Assembly: GCF_014489075.1 (NCBI RefSeq)
Contig: NZ_JACTGR010000006.1
Span: 1-64,000 of the forward strand
DNA: 64,000 nt
Origin: Sphingomonas sp. JC676
Lineage (GTDB): Bacteria > Pseudomonadota > Alphaproteobacteria > Sphingomonadales > Sphingomonadaceae
Direction of reading: 5' to 3'
Below are positions 50,857-60,004 of this stretch, piece after piece. How positions within the stretch are numbered: the first letter of the stretch is position 1; the number at the start of each line of letters is the position of its first letter. Below the pieces are notes generated by a model that had not been told where the DNA came from, did no database searches, and saw nothing but the letters and a program-made list of their open reading frames with translations. The translations under genes were made by a program, and so were the position numbers.

Positions 50857-52104
50857 GTGCCCGCTTCGACTAACGCCTCCGCCCCTCGCGGCCTCGTCCT
50901 CGCAATGCTGCTGCTGGTCTACACCTTCAATTTCCTTGACCGGCAGATCCTCAGCATCCTTGCCCAGCCGGTTAAGGCGTCGCTGCACCTCACCGATACC
51001 CAGCTCGGCATGCTCGGCGGCCTCGCCTTCGCGGCGCTCTATTCGACGCTGGCGATCCCGCTCGCGCTGCTGGCCGACAAGACCAGCCGAAGCTGGGTGA
51101 TCACCGTCTCGCTCGGCGTGTGGAGCGCGTTCACCGCCTTGTGCGGCGTCGCGCAGAACTTCACTCAGATGTTCCTGTTCCGGTTGGGCGTCGGCGTAGG
51201 CGAGGCGGGCGGCGTCGCCCCCAGCTATGCTCTGATCGGTGACTATTATCCGGCGGAGAAACGTGCCCGCGCCCTGTCGATCTATTCGCTCGGCATCCCG
51301 GTGGGCGCCGCCCTGGGGGCGCTGCTCGGCGGCTATATCGCCCAGAATATCGAGTGGCGGACGGCGTTCATCGTCGTCGGGCTGCTCGGGCTCGTCATCG
51401 CGCCCGCCTTCAAGTGGATCGTACACGATCGCCCGCGCGCCGTGGCGCCCGCCGATCAGGTGCCGCTGAGTTATGTTTTCGGCATCCTCGCCGCCAAGCC
51501 CAGCTTCTGGCTGCTCGCCTTCGGCGCGGCGGCTGGGTCGATGTGCGGCTATGGCGTCGCCTTCTGGCTGCCGAGCATGATCATGCGCAACTATGGCCTG
51601 AATGTCGGTCAGGTCGGGCAGTTCTTCGGTGCGCTCCTTCTCACCGGCGGCGTGGCGGGCATTCTTTTTGGCGGCTGGCTCGGTGATCGCCTGGGACCGA
51701 ACAACCGCCGCTGGTACGCGCTGGCCCCGGCAATCTGTTATGTCGCCGGCACACCCTTGTTCATCGCGGGCGTGCTCTCGGGCACCTGGCAGGCCGCCTT
51801 CGCGCTGTTCCTGCTGCCCCAGGCGCTTGTCTATGTTTGGCTCGGCCCGGTGCTGACCGCGGTCCAGCACCTCGTCCCCGCCCATATGCGCGCCACCGCC
51901 TCGGCCAGCTTCCTCTTGATCAACAATCTGATCGGCCTTGGGCTCGGCTCCTGGGTGATCGGCGCGCTCTCGGACCATCTGACGCCCAGCTACGGCACAG
52001 ACGCATTGCGCTACGCGATCGCCGCCGGGCTGTGCCTCTATCTCGTCGCGGGCGCGCTGATGGCGCTGGCGAGCCGGCGGCTGGCGAAGGACTGGGTGGA
52101 CTAG
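50857..52104 (+). CDS. MFS transporter
   Basis: This inner-membrane protein of about 415 residues has about twelve hydrophobic segments, with the MFS motif GVGVGEAGGVAPSYALIGDY after the fourth and FNFLDRQILSILAQPVK near the N-terminus (the hexuronate/aromatic-acid-type MFS signature region). GTG 50857 has AAAGG upstream and is preferred to the longer frame from 50785, which would read through a repeat. A Rho-independent terminator lies about 95 bases downstream. With the TonB receptor and TetR gene it may form an uptake set. Confidence 0.88.
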   Translation: MPASTNASAPRGLVLAMLLLVYTFNFLDRQILSILAQPVKASLHLTDTQLGMLGGLAFAALYSTLAIPLALLADKTSRSWVITVSLGVWSAFTALCGVAQNFTQMFLFRLGVGVGEAGGVAPSYALIGDYYPAEKRARALSIYSLGIPVGAALGALLGGYIAQNIEWRTAFIVVGLLGLVIAPAFKWIVHDRPRAVAPADQVPLSYVFGILAAKPSFWLLAFGAAAGSMCGYGVAFWLPSMIMRNYGLNVGQVGQFFGALLLTGGVAGILFGGWLGDRLGPNNRRWYALAPAICYVAGTPLFIAGVLSGTWQAAFALFLLPQALVYVWLGPVLTAVQHLVPAHMRATASASFLLINNLIGLGLGSWVIGALSDHLTPSYGTDALRYAIAAGLCLYLVAGALMALASRRLAKDWVD

Positions 52105-52198
52105 GTAGTCTACCGAGTCGGTAAGCCCCGGAATCGCGGAGGGAGTCGTAATAGCCGATTCTATGCAGGCATTCCGAGGGCGGGGCCTTACGGAACAC

Positions 52199-52232
52199 GA
52201 GCCGGACGGCCGAAGGTCGTCCGGCTCCTTTT
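52199..52232 (+). terminator. Rho-independent terminator after the MFS gene
   Basis: GAGCCGGACG and CGTCCGGCTC form a perfect 10-bp stem (52199-52208 and 52218-52227), followed by CTTTT. On the plus strand it ends transcription of the MFS gene. It touches the stop codon of prfC on the other strand. Confidence 0.8.
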
Positions 52233-53799
52233 ACCGCTCCCGCGTCGCCGCGAACCTCACCTTGGCATAGCGGTCGGTGATATAGCCCATTTCCCAGGCG
52301 GACTTGGCCATGAACACCGGGTTGCCGTCGCGGTCCTTGGCCATCGCGCCGCGGTTGAGCTCCATGAAGCCTTGCAGATCCTTCGGGTCCTCGGCCGATA
52401 CCCAGCGCGCAGTCTCGAACGGCGCGACTTCGAGCCCCGCCGCGACCTTGTACTCCGCGTCCAGCCGCGAGAGCAGCACGTCGAGCTGGAGCTGCCCCAC
52501 CACGCCGATGATCCAGTTCGAGCCGATGTCGGGATAGAAGACCTGGGTCACACCCTCTTCGGCCATGTCGTCCAGTGCCTTGCGCAGCTGCTTGGTCTTG
52601 GTCGGGTCCTTGAGCACCACGCGGCGCAGGATTTCGGGCGCGAAATTGGGCAGTCCGGTGAAGCGCACGTCTGCGCGCTCGGAGAGCGTATCGCCCACGC
52701 GCAAGGTGCCGTGGTTCGGGATGCCGATGATGTCGCCGGGAAACGCCTCGTCCGCCAGCTCGCGCTCGCGGGCGAAGAACAGGATTGGCGAGTGGATCGC
52801 GATCGGCTTGCCATGCCCGGTCGGCGTCAGCTTCATGCCGCGCTTGAAGGTGCCCGAGCACAGCCGCATGAACGCGATGCGGTCGCGGTGGTTGGGGTCC
52901 ATGTTCGCCTGGACCTTGAATATGAAGCCGGTGACTTCGTCGCGGGTCGGCTCGACCGGCGCCGGTTCGGCCGGCTGGGCGCGCGGCGGCGGGGCGAACT
53001 CGGCGATCGCGTTGATCAGCGAATCGACGCCGAATTCCTTGAGCGCCGATCCGAAATAGACCGGCGTCAGGTCGCCATGCCGATAGGCGGCCGCGTCGAA
53101 TTCGGGATAGCCGACCTGTGCCAGCTCGACATCGTCGCGCAGCTTGGCAAGATTGTCCGCCGAGAGGATCGCATCGAGCTGCGGATCGTCGAGCCCCCTC
53201 GTCTGGATCACCTTGCCGTGAAATTCGCGGCTGTCGCCCTCGGGCAGCAGCAGGCGCTTGTTGGCAAGGTCGTAGATCCCCTCGAACGTCCCGCCCATGC
53301 CCACCGGCCAGGTCATCGGCGTCACGTCAAGCGCAAGCAGATTCGCCACCTCGTCGAGGATATCGAATACCTCGCGCCCCTCGCGGTCGACCTTGTTGAC
53401 AAAGGTGATGATCGGCACGTTGCGCAGCCGGCAGACCTCGAACAGTTTGCGCGTCTGGCTCTCGATGCCCTTGGCGACGTCGATCACCATCACCGCCGAA
53501 TCGACCGCGGTCAGCGTGCGATAGGTGTCCTCCGAGAAGTCCTCGTGGCCCGGCGTGTCGAGCAGGTTGAAGGTGATCCCCTCGCGCTCGAAGGTCATCA
53601 CCGAGCTGGTCACCGAGATGCCGCGCTGCTGCTCGATCTTCATCCAGTCCGAACGCGCGCGCCGGGCAGCGCCGCGCGCCTTCACTTCGCCGGCGAGATG
53701 GATCGCGCCGCCGAACAGCAACAGCTTCTCGGTTAGCGTGGTCTTGCCCGCATCGGGGTGAGAAATGATCGCGAAGGTGCGGCGGTCAGAAACAGACAT
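52231..53799 (-). CDS. prfC: Peptide chain release factor 3
   Basis: RF3 is a GTPase that recycles RF1/RF2 from the ribosome after termination. This 522-residue protein has G1 HPDAGKTT (14-21), the switch I region QQRGISVTSSVM, G3 DTPGHEDF, G4 FVNKVDRE, then the beta-barrel domain (GFIFKVQANMDPNHRDRIAF) and the C-terminal domain with GVVGQLQLDVLLSRL. The length is normal and all GTPase motifs are intact. It is convergent with the MFS gene. Confidence 0.97.
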   Translation of the reverse strand: MSVSDRRTFAIISHPDAGKTTLTEKLLLFGGAIHLAGEVKARGAARRARSDWMKIEQQRGISVTSSVMTFEREGITFNLLDTPGHEDFSEDTYRTLTAVDSAVMVIDVAKGIESQTRKLFEVCRLRNVPIITFVNKVDREGREVFDILDEVANLLALDVTPMTWPVGMGGTFEGIYDLANKRLLLPEGDSREFHGKVIQTRGLDDPQLDAILSADNLAKLRDDVELAQVGYPEFDAAAYRHGDLTPVYFGSALKEFGVDSLINAIAEFAPPPRAQPAEPAPVEPTRDEVTGFIFKVQANMDPNHRDRIAFMRLCSGTFKRGMKLTPTGHGKPIAIHSPILFFARERELADEAFPGDIIGIPNHGTLRVGDTLSERADVRFTGLPNFAPEILRRVVLKDPTKTKQLRKALDDMAEEGVTQVFYPDIGSNWIIGVVGQLQLDVLLSRLDAEYKVAAGLEVAPFETARWVSAEDPKDLQGFMELNRGAMAKDRDGNPVFMAKSAWEMGYITDRYAKVRFAATRER

Positions 53800-53873
53800 C
53801 GCGGCCCTCTAGAGCATCGCAGCGAAAAGTGGGAACCGGTTTTCGCGCCCGCGATGCGACAGCAGGACTCGGC

Positions 53874-54740
53874 TCACGGCTCCAACGTCACCTGCATGCT
53901 GAAGGTCCGGCTCTGGCCAGGCTCGAAACGCAGGATGCCGGGCTTGTCCCAGATCCCGCCGGAAAAGCCGATCGGGTCGGCGATGCCGTGCCAGGGCTCG
54001 ACGCAGACGAAATGTGCGCCCGGCTTGGTCCAGATTCCCAGACTCGGCGTATCGGGAAAATCGACCCGCAGCCTCGGCCCCTCCCCGCCGTCATAGCGCA
54101 CCGACTGGCTCTCGACCTTCGCCCAGATGAGCGCATCGCGCTCGAACAGCGCGTCGGTCAGCCTGAGTTCACGCCCGTCGAGCGGGCTCGGCCAGCCATG
54201 CTCGTCGATCCACCCGCCCAGTACGATCGCCGAGAGATCGGACGGCTCGTCCTTCTCGAACAGGATGCGATGATCGCCGCGCGGCCGACCATAGGGTAGC
54301 GGCCAGGCGAATGCCGGATGGAAGCCGAAGCTCGCAGGCATCGCCGTGTCACCGCGATTGGTGACGGTAATGTCGATCGACAATGTCGTCCCCGCCAGCG
54401 TGAACGCTGCGTCGACCGTAAAGGCGAAGGGATAGACCGCCCGCGTCGCGTCATTGTCCGCCAGCCGGAACACCGCGCGATCTGCCGCGTGCTCTACAGC
54501 CTCGAACATCTGTCGCCGGGCAAAGCCGTGCGACGGCAGCGCATACTCCACGCCTTCCAGCCGGTACTTGTCGTCCACCAGCCGCCCGACGATCGGGAAG
54601 AGCAACGGCGCCCGCCCCGTCCAGAAGGCCGGATCGGCATCGGTCATCAGTTCGCGCCCTTCGGCGTCGCGCAGATGGCTGAGCTCGGCACCGAACGGAT
54701 TGATCGTTGCCGATAGATTTTCTGACGCAATCTCGATCAT
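53874..54740 (-). CDS. Aldose 1-epimerase family protein
   Basis: This 288-residue protein resembles the aldose 1-epimerase/galactose mutarotase superfamily (LacX-type): FGAELSHLRDAEGRELM, FPIVGRLVDDKYRLEG, PSHGFARRQMFEA with the catalytic-type His, SFGFHPAFAWPLP and the C-terminal CVEPWHGIADP with Glu. These enzymes interconvert sugar anomers in the cytoplasm. ATG 54740 is chosen over the longer frame to 54782 because it gives the family's usual N-terminus. Confidence 0.92.
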   Translation of the reverse strand: MIEIASENLSATINPFGAELSHLRDAEGRELMTDADPAFWTGRAPLLFPIVGRLVDDKYRLEGVEYALPSHGFARRQMFEAVEHAADRAVFRLADNDATRAVYPFAFTVDAAFTLAGTTLSIDITVTNRGDTAMPASFGFHPAFAWPLPYGRPRGDHRILFEKDEPSDLSAIVLGGWIDEHGWPSPLDGRELRLTDALFERDALIWAKVESQSVRYDGGEGPRLRVDFPDTPSLGIWTKPGAHFVCVEPWHGIADPIGFSGGIWDKPGILRFEPGQSRTFSMQVTLEP

Positions 54741-54930
54741 TCGCCGCTCCCGAAGCCTGGCGCTGATTAGGCCGAAGCCCATCGCGCGACAATCAGGAGT
54801 TCGCCCGCTTTATCGACTAAGAATATAGTTGTAATCTGCGGCCGGATCCGTCCGAACCACGCCGACGAGTTAGCAAAAATGCTTTGCGACCGGTCTATGG
54901 GACGTTCGCAGGCGTCCCCGGACTGGAAAA

Positions 54931-55017
54931 TGGTGCCCAGAAGAGGACTCGAACCTCCACGGCCTTGCGACCGCCAGCACCTGAAGCTGGTGCGTCTACC
55001 AATTCCGCCATCTGGGC
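54931..55017 (-). tRNA. tRNA-Leu (anticodon CAG)
   Basis: On the minus strand the sequence folds as an 87-base class II tRNA: 5' acceptor GCCCAGA pairing with TCTGGGC, A discriminator, encoded CCA (54931-54933), D-loop GGAATTGGTAGACGC, anticodon stem CCAGC/GCTGG around loop TTCAGGT (anticodon CAG), a variable arm and T-loop TTCGAGT. Confidence 0.97.
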
Positions 55018-55162
55018 ACGGGGTAGGCGGGGGGCTCTAGGGGAGCGTCGGGCGGGTTGTCAACCGCGCCCTTCGCCGAAATTCGAAGGTGCCGCGATGG
55101 CTTGCCGTTTGCGGCGCCGCGCGGCATGGGAGGCGGCTCGCGACAGACGCATCGAGGCACGC

Positions 55163-56101
55163 ATGAAGGACAAGCTGGTAACCCTGATCGGCGGCGGGGG
55201 CTTTCTCGGCCGCTACGTCACCCAGGAGCTGCTGCGCGCCGGGGCGCGCGTGCGTGTGGTCGAGCGGCGGCCCCGCGACGCCTGGTTCCTGAAGCCCCTG
55301 GGCGGGCTCGGCCAGACCCAGTTCGTCGCCGGCGACATCACCCAGCCCCAGACGATCACGCGCGCGGTGCAGGGCTCGGACGCGGTGGTCAACCTGGTCG
55401 GCATCCTGAACGGCGATTTCCAGGCGGTGCATGTCGCGGGTGCGCGCAACGTCGCCGTCGCGGCCCGCGCGGCGGGTGTCGAAGTGCTGCTCCACGTCTC
55501 CGCGCTCGGCGCCGATCCCCAATCGCCCTCCGCCTATGGCCGCACCAAGGCCGAAGGCGAGCTGGCCATGCGCGAAGCGTTTCCGAACGCGACGATCTTC
55601 CGTCCCTCGCTGATGTTCGGTCGCGAGGACGCGTTCGTGAACCGATTCGCCAGCATGATCGCCTCGACGCCGGTGGTGCCGGTGTTGCGCGGAACGGTGC
55701 GCTTCCAGCCCGTCTATGTTGCCGATGTCGCGCAGGCGGCGGTGGCCGCGCTCGCCGATCCGGACGCGCATGGCGGCAAGATCTATGAACTGGGCGGCCC
55801 CGACGTGCTGACCATGTCCGAGCTGTTCCATTGGATCGGCGACGCGATCGGCAGCCGTCGGAGCTTCGTCGAGCTTCCCGATGCGCTCGGCGGCATGATC
55901 GCCGCGTTCGGCTTCCTCCCTGGCGCCCCGATCACCGGCGACCAGTGGCGCATGCTCCAGCACGACAATGTCGCGTCCGCGGGTGCCGAGGGCATCACCG
56001 CGTTCGGCATCACGCCGGCGCCGCTCGCCAGCGTCGCGCCCGCCTGGCTCGTCCGCTTCCGGCGCCACGGGCGTTTCGGCCGTGTGGGCGAGGCCGCCTG
56101 A
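55163..56101 (+). CDS. NAD(P)-binding NDUFA9-like protein
   Basis: This 312-residue extended SDR protein has the Rossmann motif TLIGGGGFLGRYV near the N-terminus (about residues 6-18), a GDITQPQTI segment, VNLVGILNGDFQ, and SAYGRTKAEGELAMREAFPN with the Tyr-x3-Lys-like pattern, followed by IFRPSLMFGREDAFVNRF. It matches the group annotated as Complex I NDUFA9 subunit family in alphaproteobacteria; whether it joins Complex I here cannot be read from sequence. ATG 55163 begins the Rossmann fold. It is followed after 64 bases by uppP. Confidence 0.93.
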   Translation: MKDKLVTLIGGGGFLGRYVTQELLRAGARVRVVERRPRDAWFLKPLGGLGQTQFVAGDITQPQTITRAVQGSDAVVNLVGILNGDFQAVHVAGARNVAVAARAAGVEVLLHVSALGADPQSPSAYGRTKAEGELAMREAFPNATIFRPSLMFGREDAFVNRFASMIASTPVVPVLRGTVRFQPVYVADVAQAAVAALADPDAHGGKIYELGGPDVLTMSELFHWIGDAIGSRRSFVELPDALGGMIAAFGFLPGAPITGDQWRMLQHDNVASAGAEGITAFGITPAPLASVAPAWLVRFRRHGRFGRVGEAA

Positions 56102-56165
56102 ATATTGCATCTAGCCAGGGGTTCGCCCCGGCCACGGACCCGCGTCCAACCGGAGCCCCCTGCAT

Positions 56166-56972
56166 ATGACCGAACTTCTCGTCGCGATCCTGCTCGGCAT
56201 CGTCGAAGGCGTGACCGAATTCCTGCCCGTCTCGTCGACGGGACACCTGATCCTCGCCAGCGAGCTGATGGGCTATGACGCCGCGCAATGGGCGATGTTC
56301 AACGTCATCATCCAGCTCGGCGCGATCCTCGCGGTGGTGGTGCTCTACTGGCGCACCTTTTGGGCGGTCGCGCTTGGGCTGCTCCAGCGCAATCCGACAT
56401 CGTGGCGCTTCCTGCGCAACCTGGTGGTGGCCTTCATTCCGGCCGCGGTAATCGGGCTGGCGCTGCACAAGCAGATCGAGGCGATGTTGGGCGCGCCCAA
56501 GGTGGTCGCCTGGGCGTTGATCCTGGGCGGTATCGCGATCCTGGTGATCGAGCGGCTGATCAAGAACGCCACGATCCACGGCATTGCCGAGATTCCGCTG
56601 GTGCGCGTGATCGGCATCGGCTTCATCCAGTGCATCTCGATGATCCCGGGCGTGAGCCGCTCGGGTGCGACGATCATGGGTGCGCTGTCGTTGGGGGTAG
56701 AGCGGCGCACCGCGGCCGAGTTCAGCTTCTTCCTCGCAATCCCGACGATGCTCGGCGCGACCGTGCTCGAGCTCGCCAAGAACCACGACGCGATCACCTC
56801 AGGCCGTGTGGGCTGGAGCGAGATTGGCGTGGGCTTCGTGGTCGCCTTCGTCGTCGCGATCCTGGTGATCAAATGGTTCGTCGGCATCGTCAGCAAGCAC
56901 GGATTCGCACCTTTTGCCTGGTATCGAATCGTAGCGGGAGTGAGCGCCTTGATCTGGCTGACGCTCCGATAG
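56166..56972 (+). CDS. uppP: Undecaprenyl-diphosphatase
   Basis: UppP recycles the lipid carrier undecaprenyl pyrophosphate for peptidoglycan and other glycans and confers bacitracin tolerance. This 268-residue membrane protein shows the family motifs GIVEGVTEFLPVSSTGHLIL at the N-terminus (Glu-rich and Ser/His catalytic motif) and PGVSRSGATIMGALSLG in the second half, with about eight hydrophobic segments. Start ATG 56166 is consistent with the conserved N-terminus. Confidence 0.97.
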   Translation: MTELLVAILLGIVEGVTEFLPVSSTGHLILASELMGYDAAQWAMFNVIIQLGAILAVVVLYWRTFWAVALGLLQRNPTSWRFLRNLVVAFIPAAVIGLALHKQIEAMLGAPKVVAWALILGGIAILVIERLIKNATIHGIAEIPLVRVIGIGFIQCISMIPGVSRSGATIMGALSLGVERRTAAEFSFFLAIPTMLGATVLELAKNHDAITSGRVGWSEIGVGFVVAFVVAILVIKWFVGIVSKHGFAPFAWYRIVAGVSALIWLTLR

Positions 56973-57071
56973 GTCCGTTACGGCCTCTTATTTTGTTTCA
57001 AAACGCCGGAAAATCAGGCCGCGGCAATCCGAATCGATATATAGGTAAGTAATACTGCCTTTTATTTCTGC

Positions 57072-57092
57072 CGCTCGCGCGATAGGCGAGCG
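57072..57092 (+). promoter_or_regulatory. Hairpin at the gltD start
   Basis: CGCTCGC-GCGATAG-GCGAGCG forms a 7-bp perfect stem ending two bases before the gltD ATG. It covers the only AGG-like ribosome binding sequence, so it could limit translation. An RNA switch role is inference. Confidence 0.45.
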
Positions 57093-57094
57093 CC

Positions 57095-58549
57095 ATGGCC
57101 GATGATGCAATGCTCAAATTCGTGGGGACCGGGCAGGTCTATCCGGAAAAGCGCGCGGCGGAGCTGCGCGCGGAGGACTTTCGCGAGATCGCCGATCGCT
57201 ATGCAATACCCGATGCCGAGGAGCAGTCCGGGCGCTGCTCGCAATGCGGCGTGCCTTATTGCTCGGTGCATTGCCCGCTCCATAACCACATCCCCGACTG
57301 GCTGCGGCTGACCGCCGAGGGGCGCCTCCGAGAAGCCTATCAGCTGTCAAACAGCACTTCGACCATGCCCGAGATCTGCGGCCGCATCTGCCCGCAGGAC
57401 AGGCTGTGCGAAGGCAATTGCGTCATCGAATTCTCCGGCCACGGCGCGGTCACGATCGGATCGGTCGAAAAGTTCATCACCGACACGGCCTGGGAACAGG
57501 GCTGGGTCGAGCCGGTCCATGTCGGGCGGCCCAAGGGCCAGTCGGTCGGTGTGATCGGCGCCGGCCCCGCCGGTCTGGCTGCAGCCGAGTATCTTCGCGA
57601 AATGGGCTATGACGTCCATATCTATGATCGCCACGATCGCTCAGGCGGACTGCTCACCTACGGCATCCCCGGCTTCAAGCTCGAAAAGTATGTCGTCCAG
57701 CGTCGCGTCGAACGGCTCGAGGAAGCCGGCATCGTCTTCCATCGCGGCTTCGAAGTCGGCCGCGACGCGACCCTGGGCGATCTGCGCGCGCGCCACGACA
57801 CGATCCTGATCGCTACCGGCGTCTACAAGGCCCGCGCGATCAAGGCGCCGGGCGTCGGCGCCGCAGGCGTGGTCGAGGCGCTCGACTATCTCACCGCGTC
57901 CAACCGCAAGGGATTCGGCGACGCGGTGCCCGAGTTCGACGACGGTAGCCTCGATGCCGAAGGCAAGCATGTCGTCGTGGTCGGCGGCGGCGACACCGCG
58001 ATGGACTGCGTGCGCACCGCGGTTCGCCAGGGCGCGGCTTCGGTGAAGTGCCTCTATCGCCGCGACCGCGCCAACATGCCCGGCTCGCAGCGCGAAGTCG
58101 CCAATGCCGAGGAGGAAGGCGTCGAGTTCGTCTGGCTCTCCGCGCCCGAGGCGTTCGATAGCGAGGGCAATGGGGGCGACGCGGTGACCGGCGTGCGCGC
58201 CACGCGAATGCGGCTCGGCGCGCCCGACGCCAGCGGCCGCCGCGCGCCCGAGCTCGATCCCGGCGGCGGCTTCCAGCTCCAGGCCGATCTGGTGATCAAG
58301 GCTTTGGGCTTCGAGGCGGAGGATCTGCCCAGGCTTTTCAACGCCGATGGACTTGGCGTGACGCGCTGGGGCACTGTGCGCACCGACGGCAAGACGATGA
58401 TGACGAGCCTCGACGGCGTATTTGCGGCGGGCGATATTGTACGCGGCGCGAGTCTCGTCGTCTGGGCGATTCGCGACGGCCGCGACGTAGCGGCGCACAT
58501 GCATGCCTGGATGCGTGCCCATGCGGATGCCTCCGCACAGGCGGCTTGA
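57095..58549 (+). CDS. gltD: Glutamate synthase small subunit
   Basis: GltD passes electrons from NADPH to GltB for glutamate formation. This 484-residue protein has the N-terminal Cys pattern C48, C51, C56, C60 and CGRICPQDRLCEGNC for iron-sulfur clusters, a FAD-binding GAGPAGLAAAEYL, an NAD(P)-binding GGGDTAMDCVRTA, and C-terminal FAAGDIVRGASLVVWAI. It overlaps or abuts the first DUF2059 gene; gltB follows about 1.5 kb later, an interrupted order. A hairpin lies just before the start codon. Confidence 0.97.
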   Translation: MADDAMLKFVGTGQVYPEKRAAELRAEDFREIADRYAIPDAEEQSGRCSQCGVPYCSVHCPLHNHIPDWLRLTAEGRLREAYQLSNSTSTMPEICGRICPQDRLCEGNCVIEFSGHGAVTIGSVEKFITDTAWEQGWVEPVHVGRPKGQSVGVIGAGPAGLAAAEYLREMGYDVHIYDRHDRSGGLLTYGIPGFKLEKYVVQRRVERLEEAGIVFHRGFEVGRDATLGDLRARHDTILIATGVYKARAIKAPGVGAAGVVEALDYLTASNRKGFGDAVPEFDDGSLDAEGKHVVVVGGGDTAMDCVRTAVRQGAASVKCLYRRDRANMPGSQREVANAEEEGVEFVWLSAPEAFDSEGNGGDAVTGVRATRMRLGAPDASGRRAPELDPGGGFQLQADLVIKALGFEAEDLPRLFNADGLGVTRWGTVRTDGKTMMTSLDGVFAAGDIVRGASLVVWAIRDGRDVAAHMHAWMRAHADASAQAA

Positions 58550-58563
58550 AGGAAATGGAATCG

Positions 58564-59250
58564 ATGAAGTCGCTTGTTGCCATGCTGGCGCTGGCCCTGG
58601 CGTTCCCGGGCCACGCCGCCGCGCATCCGGCGCCGCGCGCGGTGGCGGCTGACGCGCGGGCGGATGTCGAGAAGCTGATCGGCATCCTGGCCTCGCAGGA
58701 CGATATTCTCGATCTAGGCGGGCGCGCGCTCGAATATGGCGTGAACCAGGGCGATCTCATCGACCCCGAACTCCGCAAGGTCTATGACGCGCACCCCGGG
58801 ATGAAGGAATATGTCACCGGAAAGGTCCGTCCGGAATTCCAGGCGATCCTCAGCCGTGCGCTTCCCGATCTGCGGCGTGACCTGGGTGCGATCGTGACCG
58901 CCGAAATGACGGCGGGCGAGATCGCCGACACGCTCGCCTTCTTCTCCAGTCCCACCGGGATCAAGATGAAGGCGCAGATCTATCGGTCGATCGGCGACAG
59001 GCCGGACCGGACCCAGGCCGAGATGCAGCAGAGCATCGTCGATGCGGCCATGACGAACCTGACGCCCGACGACTATCCGGCGCTGATGGCGTTCGGCACA
59101 AGCAGCGCCGCGCAGAAGATGCAGTCGGTGACGCCCAAGATCTCGGCCGCCAGCCAGAGCTGGACGGCGCAGATGATCGCCGCCAACGAAGCGCGGCTGC
59201 GCAAGCTCGCGGCAGCGGCGACGGCCGAATTCCTGGCGAAGAGCAAATGA
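58564..59250 (+). CDS. DUF2059 exported protein
   Basis: This protein of about 228 residues begins with a signal peptide (MKSLVAMLALALAFPGHAAA). ATG 58564 is chosen because AAGG lies upstream; ATG 58555 is the alternative. The body shows the DUF2059 pattern, with helices such as LRRDLGAIVTAEMTAGEIAD and ADTLAFFSSPTGIKMKAQIY. DUF2059 proteins are periplasmic or envelope proteins of unknown role. It lies between gltD and gltB, directly after gltD, and overlaps the next gene. Confidence 0.85.
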   Translation: MKSLVAMLALALAFPGHAAAHPAPRAVAADARADVEKLIGILASQDDILDLGGRALEYGVNQGDLIDPELRKVYDAHPGMKEYVTGKVRPEFQAILSRALPDLRRDLGAIVTAEMTAGEIADTLAFFSSPTGIKMKAQIYRSIGDRPDRTQAEMQQSIVDAAMTNLTPDDYPALMAFGTSSAAQKMQSVTPKISAASQSWTAQMIAANEARLRKLAAAATAEFLAKSK

Positions 59251-59999
59251 GCGCGGACACTTTCTCTGTGCGCTTCGCGTTGCTGTTCTTGGCGGCGGTT
59301 GCGGGAAATGCCGTGGTCGCCACTGCGCCAGCCAGCGCGCAGGCCATCGATCCTGCGCGCAAAGTGTTGGGTGTCGAACTGGCCCGGTTGCTCAACAGCG
59401 AGGAGATCACGCGCGCGCAGGGCGCGAAGATGATTGCCCAGACCTTCCCGCAGGCGCTGGCCGCCGATCCCGATCTCAAGATGGCCGAACAGGCCTATCC
59501 GGGCGTCATCAAGGCGCTGCTCGACGCGGTCATGCCGGCGGCGCTCGAGCAGACGATCCAGCGCCTGCCGCTCCTATGGGACCGGATAGGTACGCTCTAC
59601 GCGCAGAACCTGACCGACGCGGAAATTCGCGCGGCCCTGCAATTTTATCGCTCGCCGGCGGGCGCGAAAGTCATTCAGGTCATGACGGCTGAGACCGACT
59701 TCTCGGCCGCGGTCAAAGAATCCATCGAGTCGGAGGACAACAAGATTTCGACCGACTCGCTGCGTAAAGGTCTCACGACCGGTATGGACAAGCTCGGCGA
59801 CCGGCTGACGGCCGACGAACAGGCCGCGGTTGTGCGCTTCGCGGTCACGCCGGCAGGCAGCAAGGCCGGTGCGCTCGCGCCCCGCATCCAGGCGCTGGCG
59901 GTCGAATGGGCGAACGAATCCGAAAACAGCGCGCAGTTGCAGAAGCTTGCGATCGATACGGTCCAGAAGTTCATCGCCGAGCACGGCGAGAAGGAATGA
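59247..59999 (+). CDS. Second DUF2059 exported protein
   Basis: This 250-residue protein has a signal sequence (FALLFLAAVAGNAVVATAPASAQA) and a DUF2059 body (LYAQNLTDAEIRAALQFYRS, PAGAKVIQVM). It begins with ATGA overlapping the stop of the first DUF2059 gene. The two share the AxxFYxSPxGxK core and are probably paralogues. It is followed after five bases by gltB, so gltD, both DUF2059 genes and gltB are likely one transcript. Confidence 0.85.
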   Translation: MSADTFSVRFALLFLAAVAGNAVVATAPASAQAIDPARKVLGVELARLLNSEEITRAQGAKMIAQTFPQALAADPDLKMAEQAYPGVIKALLDAVMPAALEQTIQRLPLLWDRIGTLYAQNLTDAEIRAALQFYRSPAGAKVIQVMTAETDFSAAVKESIESEDNKISTDSLRKGLTTGMDKLGDRLTADEQAAVVRFAVTPAGSKAGALAPRIQALAVEWANESENSAQLQKLAIDTVQKFIAEHGEKE

Positions 60000-60004
60000 T
60001 AGCG

